Assembly: GCF_000335475.2 (NCBI RefSeq)
Contig: NZ_ANAH02000001.1
Location: forward strand, 248,001-312,000
Reading direction: 5' to 3'
Length of the DNA: 64,000 nt
From: Cystobacter fuscus DSM 2262
GTDB taxonomy: Bacteria; Myxococcota; Myxococcia; Myxococcales; Myxococcaceae
Shown: positions 40,071 through 48,662 of the stretch, piece by piece
Layout: every line of letters starts with the position of its first letter
Numbering within the stretch: the stretch's first letter is position 1
Notes under the pieces: generated by a model
What the model was told of the DNA's origin: nothing
Databases searched by the model: none
The model's input: only the letters and a program-made list of their open reading frames with translations
Made by a program: the position numbers and the translations under genes

Positions 40071-40442
40071 CTACCCTCCACTCGCGTGAAATGCTTCGAG
40101 GATTTGTGCCGCGGACATCGTCGGAGTCACCTTCACCTCGCCATTCATGCTCTCGTCGCAGAAAAGGAGGGACACATGAGAGGGCACGAGGGAGCGGCAC
40201 CACTGGACGAACTCTGAAATCTCCCGAAGAGGGACACCTTCAAATGTCATGGAGCCCCTCGTCTTGTGAAGCAACCCCTCCAGTCGCGAATCAGCCATGG
40301 GGACATGGAACTCCAAGGCATAGCTTCTCTCGGGATTGGAGATTGGCTTCACCGTGGCGCCGGGCCAGCGCGCGTTCAGGTAGGAAGCCAAGTCGGATGC
40401 GGATGGCAACCCGCCGTCCTCCGCGATGATGAAGAATTTCAT
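40071..40442 (-). CDS. Small soluble protein, possibly immunity-like
   Basis: 123 residues. GAGGAGAGG precedes the ATG, and the ATG overlaps (ATGA) the stop of an upstream reading frame that lacks its 5' end. No signal peptide; mixed alpha/beta with a Trp-Cys in EFVQWCRSLVP. No family recognised. The size, solubility and coupling to a truncated partner resemble immunity genes left behind by a lost toxin module, but that is inference. The DNA is less GC-rich than its neighbours. Confidence 0.6.
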   Translation of the reverse strand: MKFFIIAEDGGLPSASDLASYLNARWPGATVKPISNPERSYALEFHVPMADSRLEGLLHKTRGSMTFEGVPLREISEFVQWCRSLVPSHVSLLFCDESMNGEVKVTPTMSAAQILEAFHASGG

Positions 40443-40618
40443 TCGCTATTCCTCTCCTCAGGGACGAGCAACAACGGAACAGCCATGCCATCGTTGACTA
40501 TCACCTTGAGGCCCATGACATGAGTATCGGCACCGTCCGCCCAGACATCCCCACCACCTCCGGAAGCCTGAACTTCCTCCGACCCCGCCTCCTTGCGCTG
40601 ATACGAGGCTTACTCCAA
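40439..40618 (-). pseudogene. C-terminal remnant of a gene coupled to the 123-residue protein
   Basis: An open frame of 59 codons after a stop at 40619-40621 ends in TGA overlapping the next ATG. It contains DGADTHVMGLKVIVNDGMAV and ends PEERNSE. No good start codon with a ribosome-binding site lies at its 5' end, so it looks like the tail of a larger lost gene. Similarity to a known family is not recognised. The stretch on to 40787 holds nothing else I can call. Confidence 0.35.
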
Positions 40619-40787
40619 CGATAAGCCAGAGAAGGGTGTTCGCACGCGCCACACCAAACCCGATGGGCCCGAGTGCTCGTGGAGACGCCGCGCGAGGCAT
40701 GAAGCGCATGGGGGTTGACGCGCCGAAAGAGTGGCGAGCGGCGACGGGAATCCCCATCTTCGGGTCCCCTCATTTCATGGAGACCCC

Positions 40788-41837
40788 ATGCGTTCGTTCC
40801 TCCTGGCCGTCACCGCGCTCGTGATGGCGTCCTGCGCCCACCAGGCCCCTGGCTCCTCCCCAGGCTCGTCCTCCACCCCCCTGGAGCTCGTGGCCAGCTC
40901 GCCCCGTCAGTGGACGGGGATCGCCGTGTCCCAGAAGGGCCGCATCTTCGTCAACTTCCCCCGCTGGTCCGAGGACGTCCCCGTCTCCGTCGCCGAGCTG
41001 AAGGACGGCGAGATCGTCCCCTATCCCAACGCCACCTGGAACACCTGGACGCCCGAGACGCAGGATCCCCAGCGCTTCGTCGCCGTGCAGAGCGTGGTCA
41101 TCGACGACCAGGACCGGCTGTGGGTGCTGGACACCGGCAACCCCCAGTTCAAGGGCGTCATCACCCCGCCCCGGCTCCACCAGTTCGACCTCGCCCGCGA
41201 CGAGCTGGTGCGCAGCTACACCTTCGCGCCCGAGGTCTCCTCCGGCGACAGCTACCTCAATGACGTGACGTTCGACACCAAGCGCAACGTCGCCTACCTC
41301 ACCGACTCGCAGGCCGGGGGCCTCGTGGTGCTCAACCTCGAGAGCGGCAACGCGCGCAAGGTGCTCGCCCAACACCCCTCCACCCACGCCGAGGAGCAGC
41401 CCCTCACGGTGATGGGCCGGACGATGAAGAAGCGCGTCCAGTCCGACGGCATCGCGCTCTCCCCGGACCGCGAGACGCTCTACTGGACGGCGCTCACCGG
41501 CCACGTGCTGTGGCGCATCCCCACCGCGGCCCTGCTCGACTTCCAGCAGAAGGACGAGGCGATCGCCCCGCGCATCGAGCGCGTGCACACCATCGTCGCC
41601 ACCGACGGCATCATGTTTGACCGCAACGGGACACTCTGGCTCGGCGGCCTGGAGGACAGCTCCATCCACCGCTACGTTCCCGGGGGTGCCTACACGCAGG
41701 TCGTCCAGGACAACCGCCTGCGCTGGCCCGACAGCTTCGCCCAGGGTCCCGATGGGAAGATCTACGTCACCACCTCGCAGATCCACCTGCCCCCCGCGGA
41801 GCGCGGCCCGTACGAAATCCACCGCTTCACGCCCTGA
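40788..41837 (+). CDS. Yellow/major royal jelly protein family lipoprotein
   Basis: 349 residues. GGAG lies six bases before the ATG. The leader ends in lipobox MASC. The rest is a six-bladed propeller of the Yellow/MRJP type: GRIFVNFPRWSEDVPVSVAE, LWVLDTG, YLNDVTFD, AYLTDSQAGGLVVLNLES, SDGIALSPDRETLYWTALTG, TLWLGGLEDSSIHRYVPG. The family is best known from insects, but bacterial members exist; their ligands are mostly unknown. It is followed after 30 bases by an isochorismatase-like hydrolase and may be in operon with it. Confidence 0.88.
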   Translation: MRSFLLAVTALVMASCAHQAPGSSPGSSSTPLELVASSPRQWTGIAVSQKGRIFVNFPRWSEDVPVSVAELKDGEIVPYPNATWNTWTPETQDPQRFVAVQSVVIDDQDRLWVLDTGNPQFKGVITPPRLHQFDLARDELVRSYTFAPEVSSGDSYLNDVTFDTKRNVAYLTDSQAGGLVVLNLESGNARKVLAQHPSTHAEEQPLTVMGRTMKKRVQSDGIALSPDRETLYWTALTGHVLWRIPTAALLDFQQKDEAIAPRIERVHTIVATDGIMFDRNGTLWLGGLEDSSIHRYVPGGAYTQVVQDNRLRWPDSFAQGPDGKIYVTTSQIHLPPAERGPYEIHRFTP

Positions 41838-41867
41838 AGCTTCCGCTCACCGCCCGGAGGAGTCCCC

Positions 41868-42473
41868 GTGCCCGACCAGCGTTCCGACACCGCGTTGTTG
41901 ATCATCGATGTCATCAACGATCTGGAGTTCCCGGGCGGGGAGCGGGTGCTGCCCTGGGCGGAGCGGATGGTCGAGCGGCTCGCCCCCTTCGCGCAGCGCA
42001 TGCGCAAGGCGGGCGTGCCCGTCATCTACGTCAATGACAACTTCGACCACTGGCGCAGCAACTTCAGCGATGTCTACAAGTACTGCACGCGCCCGGGCGC
42101 TCGTGGCCGCAAGGTGGCGCGAGCCCTCAAGCCCGATCCGGACGACTACTTCATCCTCAAGCCCAAGCACTCGGCCTTCTTCGCCACGTCGCTCGTGCCG
42201 CTCCTGCAGCACCTGGGCACGAAGAAGCTCATCCTCTCGGGCATCGCCACCAACCTGTGCGTCTTCTTCAGCGCCCACGACGCGCACATGTATGAGTACA
42301 AGCTCACCGTGCTCAGCGACTGCTGCTGCGCCGAGAGCGACACCGACCATGATCTCGCGCTGCGGCAGCTCCAGCAGTTCCTGCGCGTGCGCGTCTGCCG
42401 CGGCGACGAAATCAAGCAGGTGAAGACCGGGAACCGGCGCCCGGCCAGGAAGAGCCCCCCGTCGAGCAAGTGA
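41868..42473 (+). CDS. Isochorismatase family cysteine hydrolase
   Basis: 201 residues, normal size. The start is a GTG with GGAGGAG upstream. The triad is Asp in LLIIDVIND, Lys in LKPKHSAF and Cys in SGIATNLCV, as in nicotinamidase/isochorismatase-fold amidohydrolases. The substrate is open: nicotinamide, N-carbamoyl compounds or isochorismate. The stop abuts the stop of the converging transglutaminase gene with no intergenic base, forming TGATCA. Confidence 0.9.
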   Translation: MPDQRSDTALLIIDVINDLEFPGGERVLPWAERMVERLAPFAQRMRKAGVPVIYVNDNFDHWRSNFSDVYKYCTRPGARGRKVARALKPDPDDYFILKPKHSAFFATSLVPLLQHLGTKKLILSGIATNLCVFFSAHDAHMYEYKLTVLSDCCCAESDTDHDLALRQLQQFLRVRVCRGDEIKQVKTGNRRPARKSPPSSK

Positions 42474-44240
42474 TCACTTCGCCCCGGGCTCCACGGGCTC
42501 GCAGCGCACGGAGACCTCGAGCTTCTCGCCGCCTCCGCCCAGGAAGATGGTGCCCGCGGTGGGCGTGCAGTCCGAGTACTGCCGGCCCACGGCGACGCGC
42601 ACGTGGTCCGTCTGGGTGAGGATGCCGTTGGTGGGATCGAAGCCCTTCCAGCCCACCTCGGGCAGGTACACCTGCACCCAGGCGTGCGTGGCCTCGGACT
42701 GGGCGTGGTTGGCGTGCTTGGGCCCGGTGTAGATGTAGCCGCACGTGTAGCGCGCGGGCACGCCCAACAGCCGCGCCAGGCAGATGAAGACGTTGGCGAA
42801 GTCCTGACACACGCCCTGGCGCGCCGAGTACACGTCGAAGGGCGTGGTGCCCAGGTGGGTGGAGCCCTGGACGTAGCGGTACTCCTTGAAGATGCTGAAG
42901 TTGATGTCCAGCAGCGTGTCCAGCAGGTCGAAGTCGTTGCGGCGCGCGAAGCTCATCGCGTACTCGACGAGCTCCTCCAGTTGCGTCTCCGGCAGCTCCG
43001 GCGGCAGCAGGTAGGGCTGGAGCATGTTGCGCTGCCAGGGCATCCACACGAGCGGCAGCGTGGAGCGCTCGCGCAGCGGGCGGTAGCCCAGCGGATCCGT
43101 GTCGCGCAGCTCCACGCGCGAGCGCCCCTCGATGACGAGCTCCGTGTAGGGCGTCTCCACGAGCACCTTGCGCACCCGGTTGCCGAAGACGTCCTCGTAC
43201 TCGGAGCGCGTCACCCCCGAGGAGAGCGTCACCTCGTGCGAGAGCAGCGACTGGAGCCGGTCATGGGAGGGGGTGAGCCGCAACTTGTGCGCGCTGCGCT
43301 CCACGGGCTGCGCGTAGCGGTAGACGGTGCGGTGGTGCACGTCCATCACCCGCACCGAGGCCTCGGGCGGGCGGCGCAGCCGGCGGCGGGCCTCGAACTC
43401 GGCGACGGCGGCGGAGGGGACGGCGCCCGCCTCCTGCGCCCAGGGCGGCAGCACCTCGGCGCGCACGGCGCCCTGGCGGAACACCATCAACGCGCCCGGG
43501 GGCAGCTGCGTCCAGTTCGTGGGCGTATCGGTGCGCGAGGCCAGGGGATCCGTGCTGACGATGAAGCCCTTGCGGCTCTTGGCCCCACGCCGCGTGAGAT
43601 CCAACTCCAGGTCCTCGTCGCCGAGGATGAGCCGCTCGTAGGGCGGAGACACCTGCCACACCCAGCACCGGGTGGCCGAGGTGCGGTCCGCGTAGACGCA
43701 CAGGTCCAGCCCGTCCGAGAGCACGAGCGTCAGCGGACCCAGACCATTCATCTCCTCCAACCAGCCGCGAAGCTGGGCCGGGTCCACGTCGCCCAGCGAG
43801 CGCCAGCCCCGCTCCTGCATCCACTCCAGCAGGCGGCAGAAGAGCGCCTCCGAGTCCGTGGAGCCCACCGGCTGGAAGCGCGCGTCCAGGGGAATGGGCA
43901 GCCGCTGCTCGAGGCTGCCGCTGTGGGCCAGGATCCAGTCGCGGCCCCAGGCACTGCGGCAGAAGGGCTGGGTGTTGGCCTCGGTGATGGGCCCCCACGT
44001 CGCCGTGCGCAGGTGCATGAGGAAGATGGAGGACTCCAGCGGATCCCACGTGCGCACCATCTCACTGCGGATGCTGCCCGCGTGCGGAGCGGCCTCCTTG
44101 AGGAGGCTGGCCGCGAGTTCGCCCCCCGGGTAGTAACCCACACCCCAGCCATCCGGCGGCTTGCGGCCTGGAGCCAGGCAGCGCAGGTCGAGGCTGGGGG
44201 CGAGCTCTCCTTCGAAGGACAGCGCGAGCAGGTTGAGCAT
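42474..44240 (-). CDS. Class II amidotransferase-like domain fused to transglutaminase
   Basis: 588 residues. The N-terminal half (about 1-255) is a class II glutamine amidotransferase/Ntn fold (PPDGWGVGYY, LMHLRTATWGPI, HSGSLEQRL, STDSEALFC), but the protein starts MLNLLALSFEG, so the Cys that must be residue 2 in active enzymes is absent. The C-terminal half is a bacterial transglutaminase: N-terminal beta domain (HHRTVYRYAQPV) and papain-like core with Cys in ARQGVCQDFANV, His in ATHAWVQVYLP and Asp in GFDPTNG. It is the last gene of the amidoligase operon, 11 bases after alpha-E. This core probably cuts or transfers isopeptide bonds made by the ATP-grasp partner. Confidence 0.9.
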   Translation of the reverse strand: MLNLLALSFEGELAPSLDLRCLAPGRKPPDGWGVGYYPGGELAASLLKEAAPHAGSIRSEMVRTWDPLESSIFLMHLRTATWGPITEANTQPFCRSAWGRDWILAHSGSLEQRLPIPLDARFQPVGSTDSEALFCRLLEWMQERGWRSLGDVDPAQLRGWLEEMNGLGPLTLVLSDGLDLCVYADRTSATRCWVWQVSPPYERLILGDEDLELDLTRRGAKSRKGFIVSTDPLASRTDTPTNWTQLPPGALMVFRQGAVRAEVLPPWAQEAGAVPSAAVAEFEARRRLRRPPEASVRVMDVHHRTVYRYAQPVERSAHKLRLTPSHDRLQSLLSHEVTLSSGVTRSEYEDVFGNRVRKVLVETPYTELVIEGRSRVELRDTDPLGYRPLRERSTLPLVWMPWQRNMLQPYLLPPELPETQLEELVEYAMSFARRNDFDLLDTLLDINFSIFKEYRYVQGSTHLGTTPFDVYSARQGVCQDFANVFICLARLLGVPARYTCGYIYTGPKHANHAQSEATHAWVQVYLPEVGWKGFDPTNGILTQTDHVRVAVGRQYSDCTPTAGTIFLGGGGEKLEVSVRCEPVEPGAK

Positions 44241-44251
44241 GACGCGCGAAT

Positions 44252-45250
44252 CTAACCAGTCATCACCTGCACGCCCAGCGTTTGGTCGGGGATGACCGGC
44301 TTGCGGCCGAAGTACTCCTGGGAGATGAGCGAGCAGAGCTCCGCGGTCCCCTCCACCATGCGGGTGAGCAGGGCGTGCACGGTGGCGTCCGGGCTCGCCA
44401 GGGACTGGGGCCGCAGTTCGGCGAGCAAGGGGAGGATGAAGGCGAGGGATTCCCTGCCCGGCTGTCCCTCGACGTCGGGGGGACACAGCCGCACGAGGTA
44501 GCGGTACACGGAGTCCAGGCAGTAGTGGACCGAGCGTGGAAAGCGCGAGTCGAACAGGAGGAAGGCCGCCACGGCGTCCCCCGTCACCCGGCCGGAGTGC
44601 GTCTTCATGAAGGGCTCGAAGCCGGAGCAGGCCCGGAGCAGGGACAGCCACAGCGTCGTCTCCACCACGGGGTGGCCGGGCTTCATCCCCGAGAAGACGT
44701 GGTGGTGCACGTCCAGCAGCCGCGCCGTCTGGCCCACGCGCTCGAGCATCACCCCCAGCCAGATGAAGTCCAGGGGCGTGTCGTGCAGCATGGTGCTGCG
44801 GAACAGCCCCAGGCACAGTTGCACCATGCGGCGGATGTGCTGGTAGAAGCCGAAGCGCGACAGGGCGTACTCCTGCTGTCCCGCACCGCCCACCAGCCAC
44901 AGGTACAGCTCGTTCGTCACCTCCCAGCACTCGCGGCTCACCACCTCGCGGATGGTGCGCGCGCCCTCGCGCGCCTGGGACAGGGTGCTCACGAGGCTCG
45001 ACAGGTTGCTCTCCTCCCAGGTCATGAAGCCCTGCACGGCCTCGCCATCCGACTCCGCCTCGACACCATGGCGGGCGGCGAAGGCCTGACGCTCGCCGAA
45101 GATGGCCAGCACCGGCGTCCAGCAGTGCTCCGAGGCCAGCTCCGCGTCCAGCGAGAGCTGCTCGGTCATCTGCAACACCCGGGCGAGGCTCTCCGCGCGC
45201 TCCAGGTAGCGGCCCAACCAGAAACAGTGCTCGGCGATCCGGGCGATCAT
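44252..45250 (-). CDS. Alpha-E domain protein (DUF403)
   Basis: 332 residues, all-helical. It begins with the family signature [20 protein letters not shown] and carries the conserved E/H-rich segments [19 protein letters not shown] and [11 protein letters not shown]. Alpha-E proteins occur almost only beside circularly permuted ATP-grasp and transglutaminase genes and have been predicted to take part in peptide or amide synthesis; no activity is firmly assigned. The ATG overlaps the stop of the ATP-grasp gene (ATGA). Confidence 0.93.
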   Translation of the reverse strand: MIARIAEHCFWLGRYLERAESLARVLQMTEQLSLDAELASEHCWTPVLAIFGERQAFAARHGVEAESDGEAVQGFMTWEESNLSSLVSTLSQAREGARTIREVVSRECWEVTNELYLWLVGGAGQQEYALSRFGFYQHIRRMVQLCLGLFRSTMLHDTPLDFIWLGVMLERVGQTARLLDVHHHVFSGMKPGHPVVETTLWLSLLRACSGFEPFMKTHSGRVTGDAVAAFLLFDSRFPRSVHYCLDSVYRYLVRLCPPDVEGQPGRESLAFILPLLAELRPQSLASPDATVHALLTRMVEGTAELCSLISQEYFGRKPVIPDQTLGVQVMTG

Positions 45251-46722
45251 ACGGCCTCCTTCTGCACCCAGGTGTCCTTGGAACCACCCCCCTGACTGGA
45301 GTTGACGACATAGGAGCCGGCGCGCAGCGCCACGCGGCTCAAGCCTCCCGGCAGCACCCACGGCCCCTGGGGACCGGTGAGGATGTAGGGCCGCAAGTCC
45401 ACCCGGCGCGCCACCACCTGGCGCGAGGCCGTGTCCCAGGTGGGGCACGTGGACAGCTCCACCCGGGGCTGGGCGATGTAGCGCCGGGGCTGGGCGAGGA
45501 TGCGCTGGCGGAACTCGTCGCGCTCGGCCTGGGTCGACTGCGGCCCCATCAACATGCCGTAGCCGCCCGCCTCGTCCACCGTCTTCACCACCAGCTCGCC
45601 CAGGTGCTCGAGCACGTACTGGCAATCCTTCTCGCGGGCGCACACGTAGGTGGGCACCTGCTCGAGGAGGGGCTCCTCGCCCAGGTAGTAGCGGATGAAG
45701 TCCGGCACGAAGGCATACGTCGCCTTGTCGTCCGCCACGCCGTTGCCCGGCGCGTTGGCCAGGGTGACGTTGCCCGCGGCCCAGGCGCGCACGAGCCCTC
45801 GCACCCCCAGCATGCTGTCCGGCCGGAACGCCTCGGGATCCAGGAAGGCATCGTCGATGCGCCGGTAGATGACGTGCACCCGGCGCGGGCCCCGCGTGGT
45901 GCGCAGGAAGACCCGGTCATCCTCCACGAACAGGTCCTCACCGTGCACCAGCGGCACGCCCATGGTGCGCGCGAGGAAGCTGTGCTCGAAGTAGGCGGAG
46001 TTGTAGGGGCCGGGGGTGAGCACCACCACGGTGGAGCTGTCGGGGGACTCGGGAGAGACGGCGCGCAGCGTCTCCGCCAGCCGGGCCGGGTAGTGGTCCA
46101 CGCGGCGCACCCGCGCCAGCTCCAGCACCTCGGGCACCACGCGCTTGGAGAGGATGCGGTTCTCCATGACGTAGGACACGCCCGAGGGCGTGCGCAGGTT
46201 GTCCTCCAGCACCCGGAACGTGCCCTGGCCGTCGCGAATCAGATCGATTCCCGCGATGTGGATGCGCACGCCGCCTGCGGGCCGCACCCCCCGGAGCCTG
46301 GGCAGGTAGAGGGGGGTGTTGAGGATGATGTCCCGCAGCTCGGGCCGCTCGGAGAACAGGCGCTGCCCGTCGTAGACATCGTCGAGAAACAGGCCCAGCG
46401 CGCGGATGCGCTGCTCCAGCCCGCGCTCCAGGTGCGCCCAGTCCGGCGCCGAGATGATCCGGGGAATGAGACAGAAGGGGAAGATGCGCTCGGTGCCGCG
46501 CCGGTCCGAGTACACCGAGAACGTCACTCCCTGGTTGAGCAGGGCCCGCTCGGCCAGCGTCTGCATGTGGGAGAAGTCCTCGGGGGAGCGCGCTCCCAAC
46601 ACATTCAGCAGCTTCTGGAAGTCCGGGCGGGCGCTTCCATCGGCGCCCATCAGTTCATCGATGCTTCCCGGGGTGGGGGTGTATCCGGCGAAGAGTCCCG
46701 GTTCGGGCGGTGGTTGTCTCAT
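45247..46722 (-). CDS. Circularly permuted type 2 ATP-grasp protein
   Basis: 491 residues. The family pattern is clear: [17 protein letters not shown] at the start, [67 protein letters not shown], and the ATP site [19 protein letters not shown] near residue 380, with [20 protein letters not shown] at the end. Such enzymes are predicted amidoligases that join amino groups to acyl phosphates. First gene of the ATP-grasp/alpha-E/transglutaminase operon; all junctions overlap or are very short. Confidence 0.93.
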   Translation of the reverse strand: MRQPPPEPGLFAGYTPTPGSIDELMGADGSARPDFQKLLNVLGARSPEDFSHMQTLAERALLNQGVTFSVYSDRRGTERIFPFCLIPRIISAPDWAHLERGLEQRIRALGLFLDDVYDGQRLFSERPELRDIILNTPLYLPRLRGVRPAGGVRIHIAGIDLIRDGQGTFRVLEDNLRTPSGVSYVMENRILSKRVVPEVLELARVRRVDHYPARLAETLRAVSPESPDSSTVVVLTPGPYNSAYFEHSFLARTMGVPLVHGEDLFVEDDRVFLRTTRGPRRVHVIYRRIDDAFLDPEAFRPDSMLGVRGLVRAWAAGNVTLANAPGNGVADDKATYAFVPDFIRYYLGEEPLLEQVPTYVCAREKDCQYVLEHLGELVVKTVDEAGGYGMLMGPQSTQAERDEFRQRILAQPRRYIAQPRVELSTCPTWDTASRQVVARRVDLRPYILTGPQGPWVLPGGLSRVALRAGSYVVNSSQGGGSKDTWVQKEAV

Positions 46723-46976
46723 CGAGAGGGGGGCTCCGCTGCCCGGACGACAGCGCCCGGGAACGCACGACGCCGTGCGTCAATCCGGAGTGTACAGACC
46801 TGCCCAGCAGGCGTACAGGGAGGGGCCCCCCTGCTTCCATGAATGTCGACGGACACGCACCGTGAGCGCGGCCTGAGTCCTCTCATGACGGCCGCGACCC
46901 GGGCGAGCCGGGCCGGCGCCGAGGGGGGAAGGCTTGCTCGACGCATGCGCCGGAATGAGGGTACAAGGCCGCCCGA

Positions 46977-47375
46977 ATGGAGTCCGCGACCTTGAGCAAG
47001 CCCCCCCTCATCACCGAGATCTCGAAGGAATTCACCTTCGAGGCCGCGCACCGTCTCCCCAACGTCCCCCCCGGCCACAAGTGCGCGCGAGTGCATGGCC
47101 ACAGCTACCGCATCGAGATCACCCTGCGCGGCCCCGTGCACCCCACGTTCGGCTGGGTGGTGGACTTCGCCGAGCTGACCGCGGCCTGGCAGCCGCTGCA
47201 GGCCCAGCTCGACCACCGCCTGCTCAACGAGGTGCCCGGGCTGGAGAACCCCACGAGCGAGCTGCTCGCGGCCTGGGTCTTCGAGCGCGTGAACATCCCC
47301 GGCACGCGCGTGACGAAGGTGCGCGTCGCCGAGACCTGCACGTCCTCGTGCACCGTGTTCGCCGCCGAGGGCTGA
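46977..47375 (+). CDS. queD: 6-carboxytetrahydropterin synthase family protein (QueD-like)
   Basis: 132 residues. Zinc-binding His residues lie in EAAHRLPN and CARVHGHSYRIEI, with Cys in KCARVHG as the catalytic thiol; DHRLLNEV and ENPTSE supply the family's pterin-site residues. QueD makes carboxytetrahydropterin for queuosine; a PTPS-like role is possible because biopterin-type genes are adjacent. The TS-ELLAAWVFERV and VAETCTSSC tail is typical. The ATG at 46977 has only a weak AAGG upstream. The 254-bp region to the divergent ATP-grasp gene holds no other gene. Confidence 0.88.
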   Translation: MESATLSKPPLITEISKEFTFEAAHRLPNVPPGHKCARVHGHSYRIEITLRGPVHPTFGWVVDFAELTAAWQPLQAQLDHRLLNEVPGLENPTSELLAAWVFERVNIPGTRVTKVRVAETCTSSCTVFAAEG

Positions 47376-47381
47376 CGCCCC

Positions 47382-48089
47382 TCAGGTCTCGATCTGCCCG
47401 AGGTTGGCGTGGAGCACCGCGCCGTTGAAGACAGGCATCTCCGCGCACCGCAGGAGCACGTCGGCGATCTCCTCCGGAGCGATGAGCCGGCCGTAGGTCA
47501 TCCTCGCCGCCGTGCTCGCGCGCGCCGCCTCGCTGTCGCCCACGTTCTCGCGCATCATCTCGGTGTCCGTGAAGCCCGGGCAGACGCAGACGGTGTGCAC
47601 GCGGGTGCCCACGAGATCCTGGCAGGTGGAGCGCATGAGGCCCGCGAGCGCGTGCTTGGACGTCACGTACGAGGCCGCGCCCCGCACCGCCTTCTCCGAC
47701 AGCGTGGACCCCACATAGAGGATGGAGGAGCCGTCGGTGAGGTAGCCGCGCACGAGGCGATTGAGCGTCGCGGGAGCCACGACATTGACCTCCAGCACCC
47801 GCCGCAGGTGCTCCGCGTCGAGCGACAGGGCGTCGTCATGCCCATAGAGGGCGGCGTTGTGCACCAGGCAGACCCGGCCCGGGGAGGAGCCCAGCGCCGT
47901 GGACAGGGCCGGCGTGAAGGTGGCCTCCCATCCCGGCACGGAGAGATCCACCCGCACGTCCACCACGCCCGGCTCCGGACAGGGCCGGCGCGAGACATTC
48001 ATCACCCGCCAGCCCGCCTGGAGGAAACGCGCGGCCGCCGCACGGCCAATGCCCCGGCTGGCGCCGGTGATGATCGCCCAATCAGCCAT
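47382..48089 (-). CDS. Short-chain dehydrogenase, sepiapterin reductase-like by context
   Basis: 235 residues. The classical SDR features are GASRGIGRAAA (NADP-binding; RRP after beta2 suggests NADPH), HNAAL, the Ser in LYVGSTLSEKA and the YxxxK motif in SYVTSKHAL. The substrate cannot be read, but the gene overlaps by 8 bases a 6-pyruvoyl-tetrahydropterin synthase gene, and sepiapterin reductases are SDR enzymes that complete tetrahydrobiopterin. That makes this assignment likely but unproved. Confidence 0.85.
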   Translation of the reverse strand: MADWAIITGASRGIGRAAAARFLQAGWRVMNVSRRPCPEPGVVDVRVDLSVPGWEATFTPALSTALGSSPGRVCLVHNAALYGHDDALSLDAEHLRRVLEVNVVAPATLNRLVRGYLTDGSSILYVGSTLSEKAVRGAASYVTSKHALAGLMRSTCQDLVGTRVHTVCVCPGFTDTEMMRENVGDSEAARASTAARMTYGRLIAPEEIADVLLRCAEMPVFNGAVLHANLGQIET

Positions 48090-48579
48090 GGCTGTTCCAC
48101 TCCCAGGAGCAGTTCTGACCGGGCTCGGAGGAGCACTTCACCACCACGCGCGAGATGCGGCTGTCCCTCATCAGCGCGCCATCGCCCACCAGGTTCTCGC
48201 CGAAGAGCCGCGCCAGCTCCTCGAGCGACACGTTCTCCACGGGCAGGATCGTCACGTCCCGCGCGAGGAAGCGCAGTTCCTCGCCATTGAAGCGCGCGAG
48301 CACGTCTCCGCGCGCATCCCGCTCCACCTGGAGGTGACGCGAGTGGGCCGGCAGCATGAAGGTCTCGTTCCAGGTGCGGCACTGCTCGAGCGCCATCCGC
48401 TTGAAGATGTCGTAGTCGGCGAGCATCCCATTGTCGAGCACCTCGCCCGTCAGCGAGATGAAGACGGCGAAGTTGTGGCCGTGCATGTTCTCGCGGTGCG
48501 TCGCGGAGAAGATGGTGAAGTGCCCCGCGGCGAACTTCATGTCTTCTTTGTGCAGCTCAATCGTCGTCGTGCGTGCCAT
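48082..48579 (-). CDS. 6-pyruvoyl-tetrahydropterin synthase family protein
   Basis: 165 residues. The zinc ligands lie in KFAAGHFTIF and ENMHGHNFAVFI. The C-terminal Glu (SWEW or VKCSSEP region) matches the pterin anchor. The sequence is longer than the QueD protein 0.7 kb away, with an insertion around ERDARGDVLARFNGEELRF, and the two are only distantly alike. It overlaps the SDR gene downstream, suggesting tetrahydrobiopterin rather than queuosine synthesis. The ATG at 48579 has no strong ribosome-binding site; it is divergent from the Rieske gene. Confidence 0.85.
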   Translation of the reverse strand: MARTTTIELHKEDMKFAAGHFTIFSATHRENMHGHNFAVFISLTGEVLDNGMLADYDIFKRMALEQCRTWNETFMLPAHSRHLQVERDARGDVLARFNGEELRFLARDVTILPVENVSLEELARLFGENLVGDGALMRDSRISRVVVKCSSEPGQNCSWEWNSHG

Positions 48580-48662
48580 GGCGCAAACCGTTGGCCTTAC
48601 CATGAAGATCCAACCATCTCAACGCACCGGGCGGGGCCGGCGGGGATGGTAGGTTGCGCGCC

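Noticed and set aside
40458..40773. Two overlapping - strand frames upstream of the 123-residue gene as complete genes
   Set aside because: No ribosome-binding sites, biased composition, and they are in different frames from the coupled remnant.
44241..45311. In-frame upstream extension of the amidotransferase-transglutaminase gene
   Set aside because: It overlaps the alpha-E gene antiframe with low-complexity sequence; the ATG at 44240 matches the start of the Ntn-like fold.
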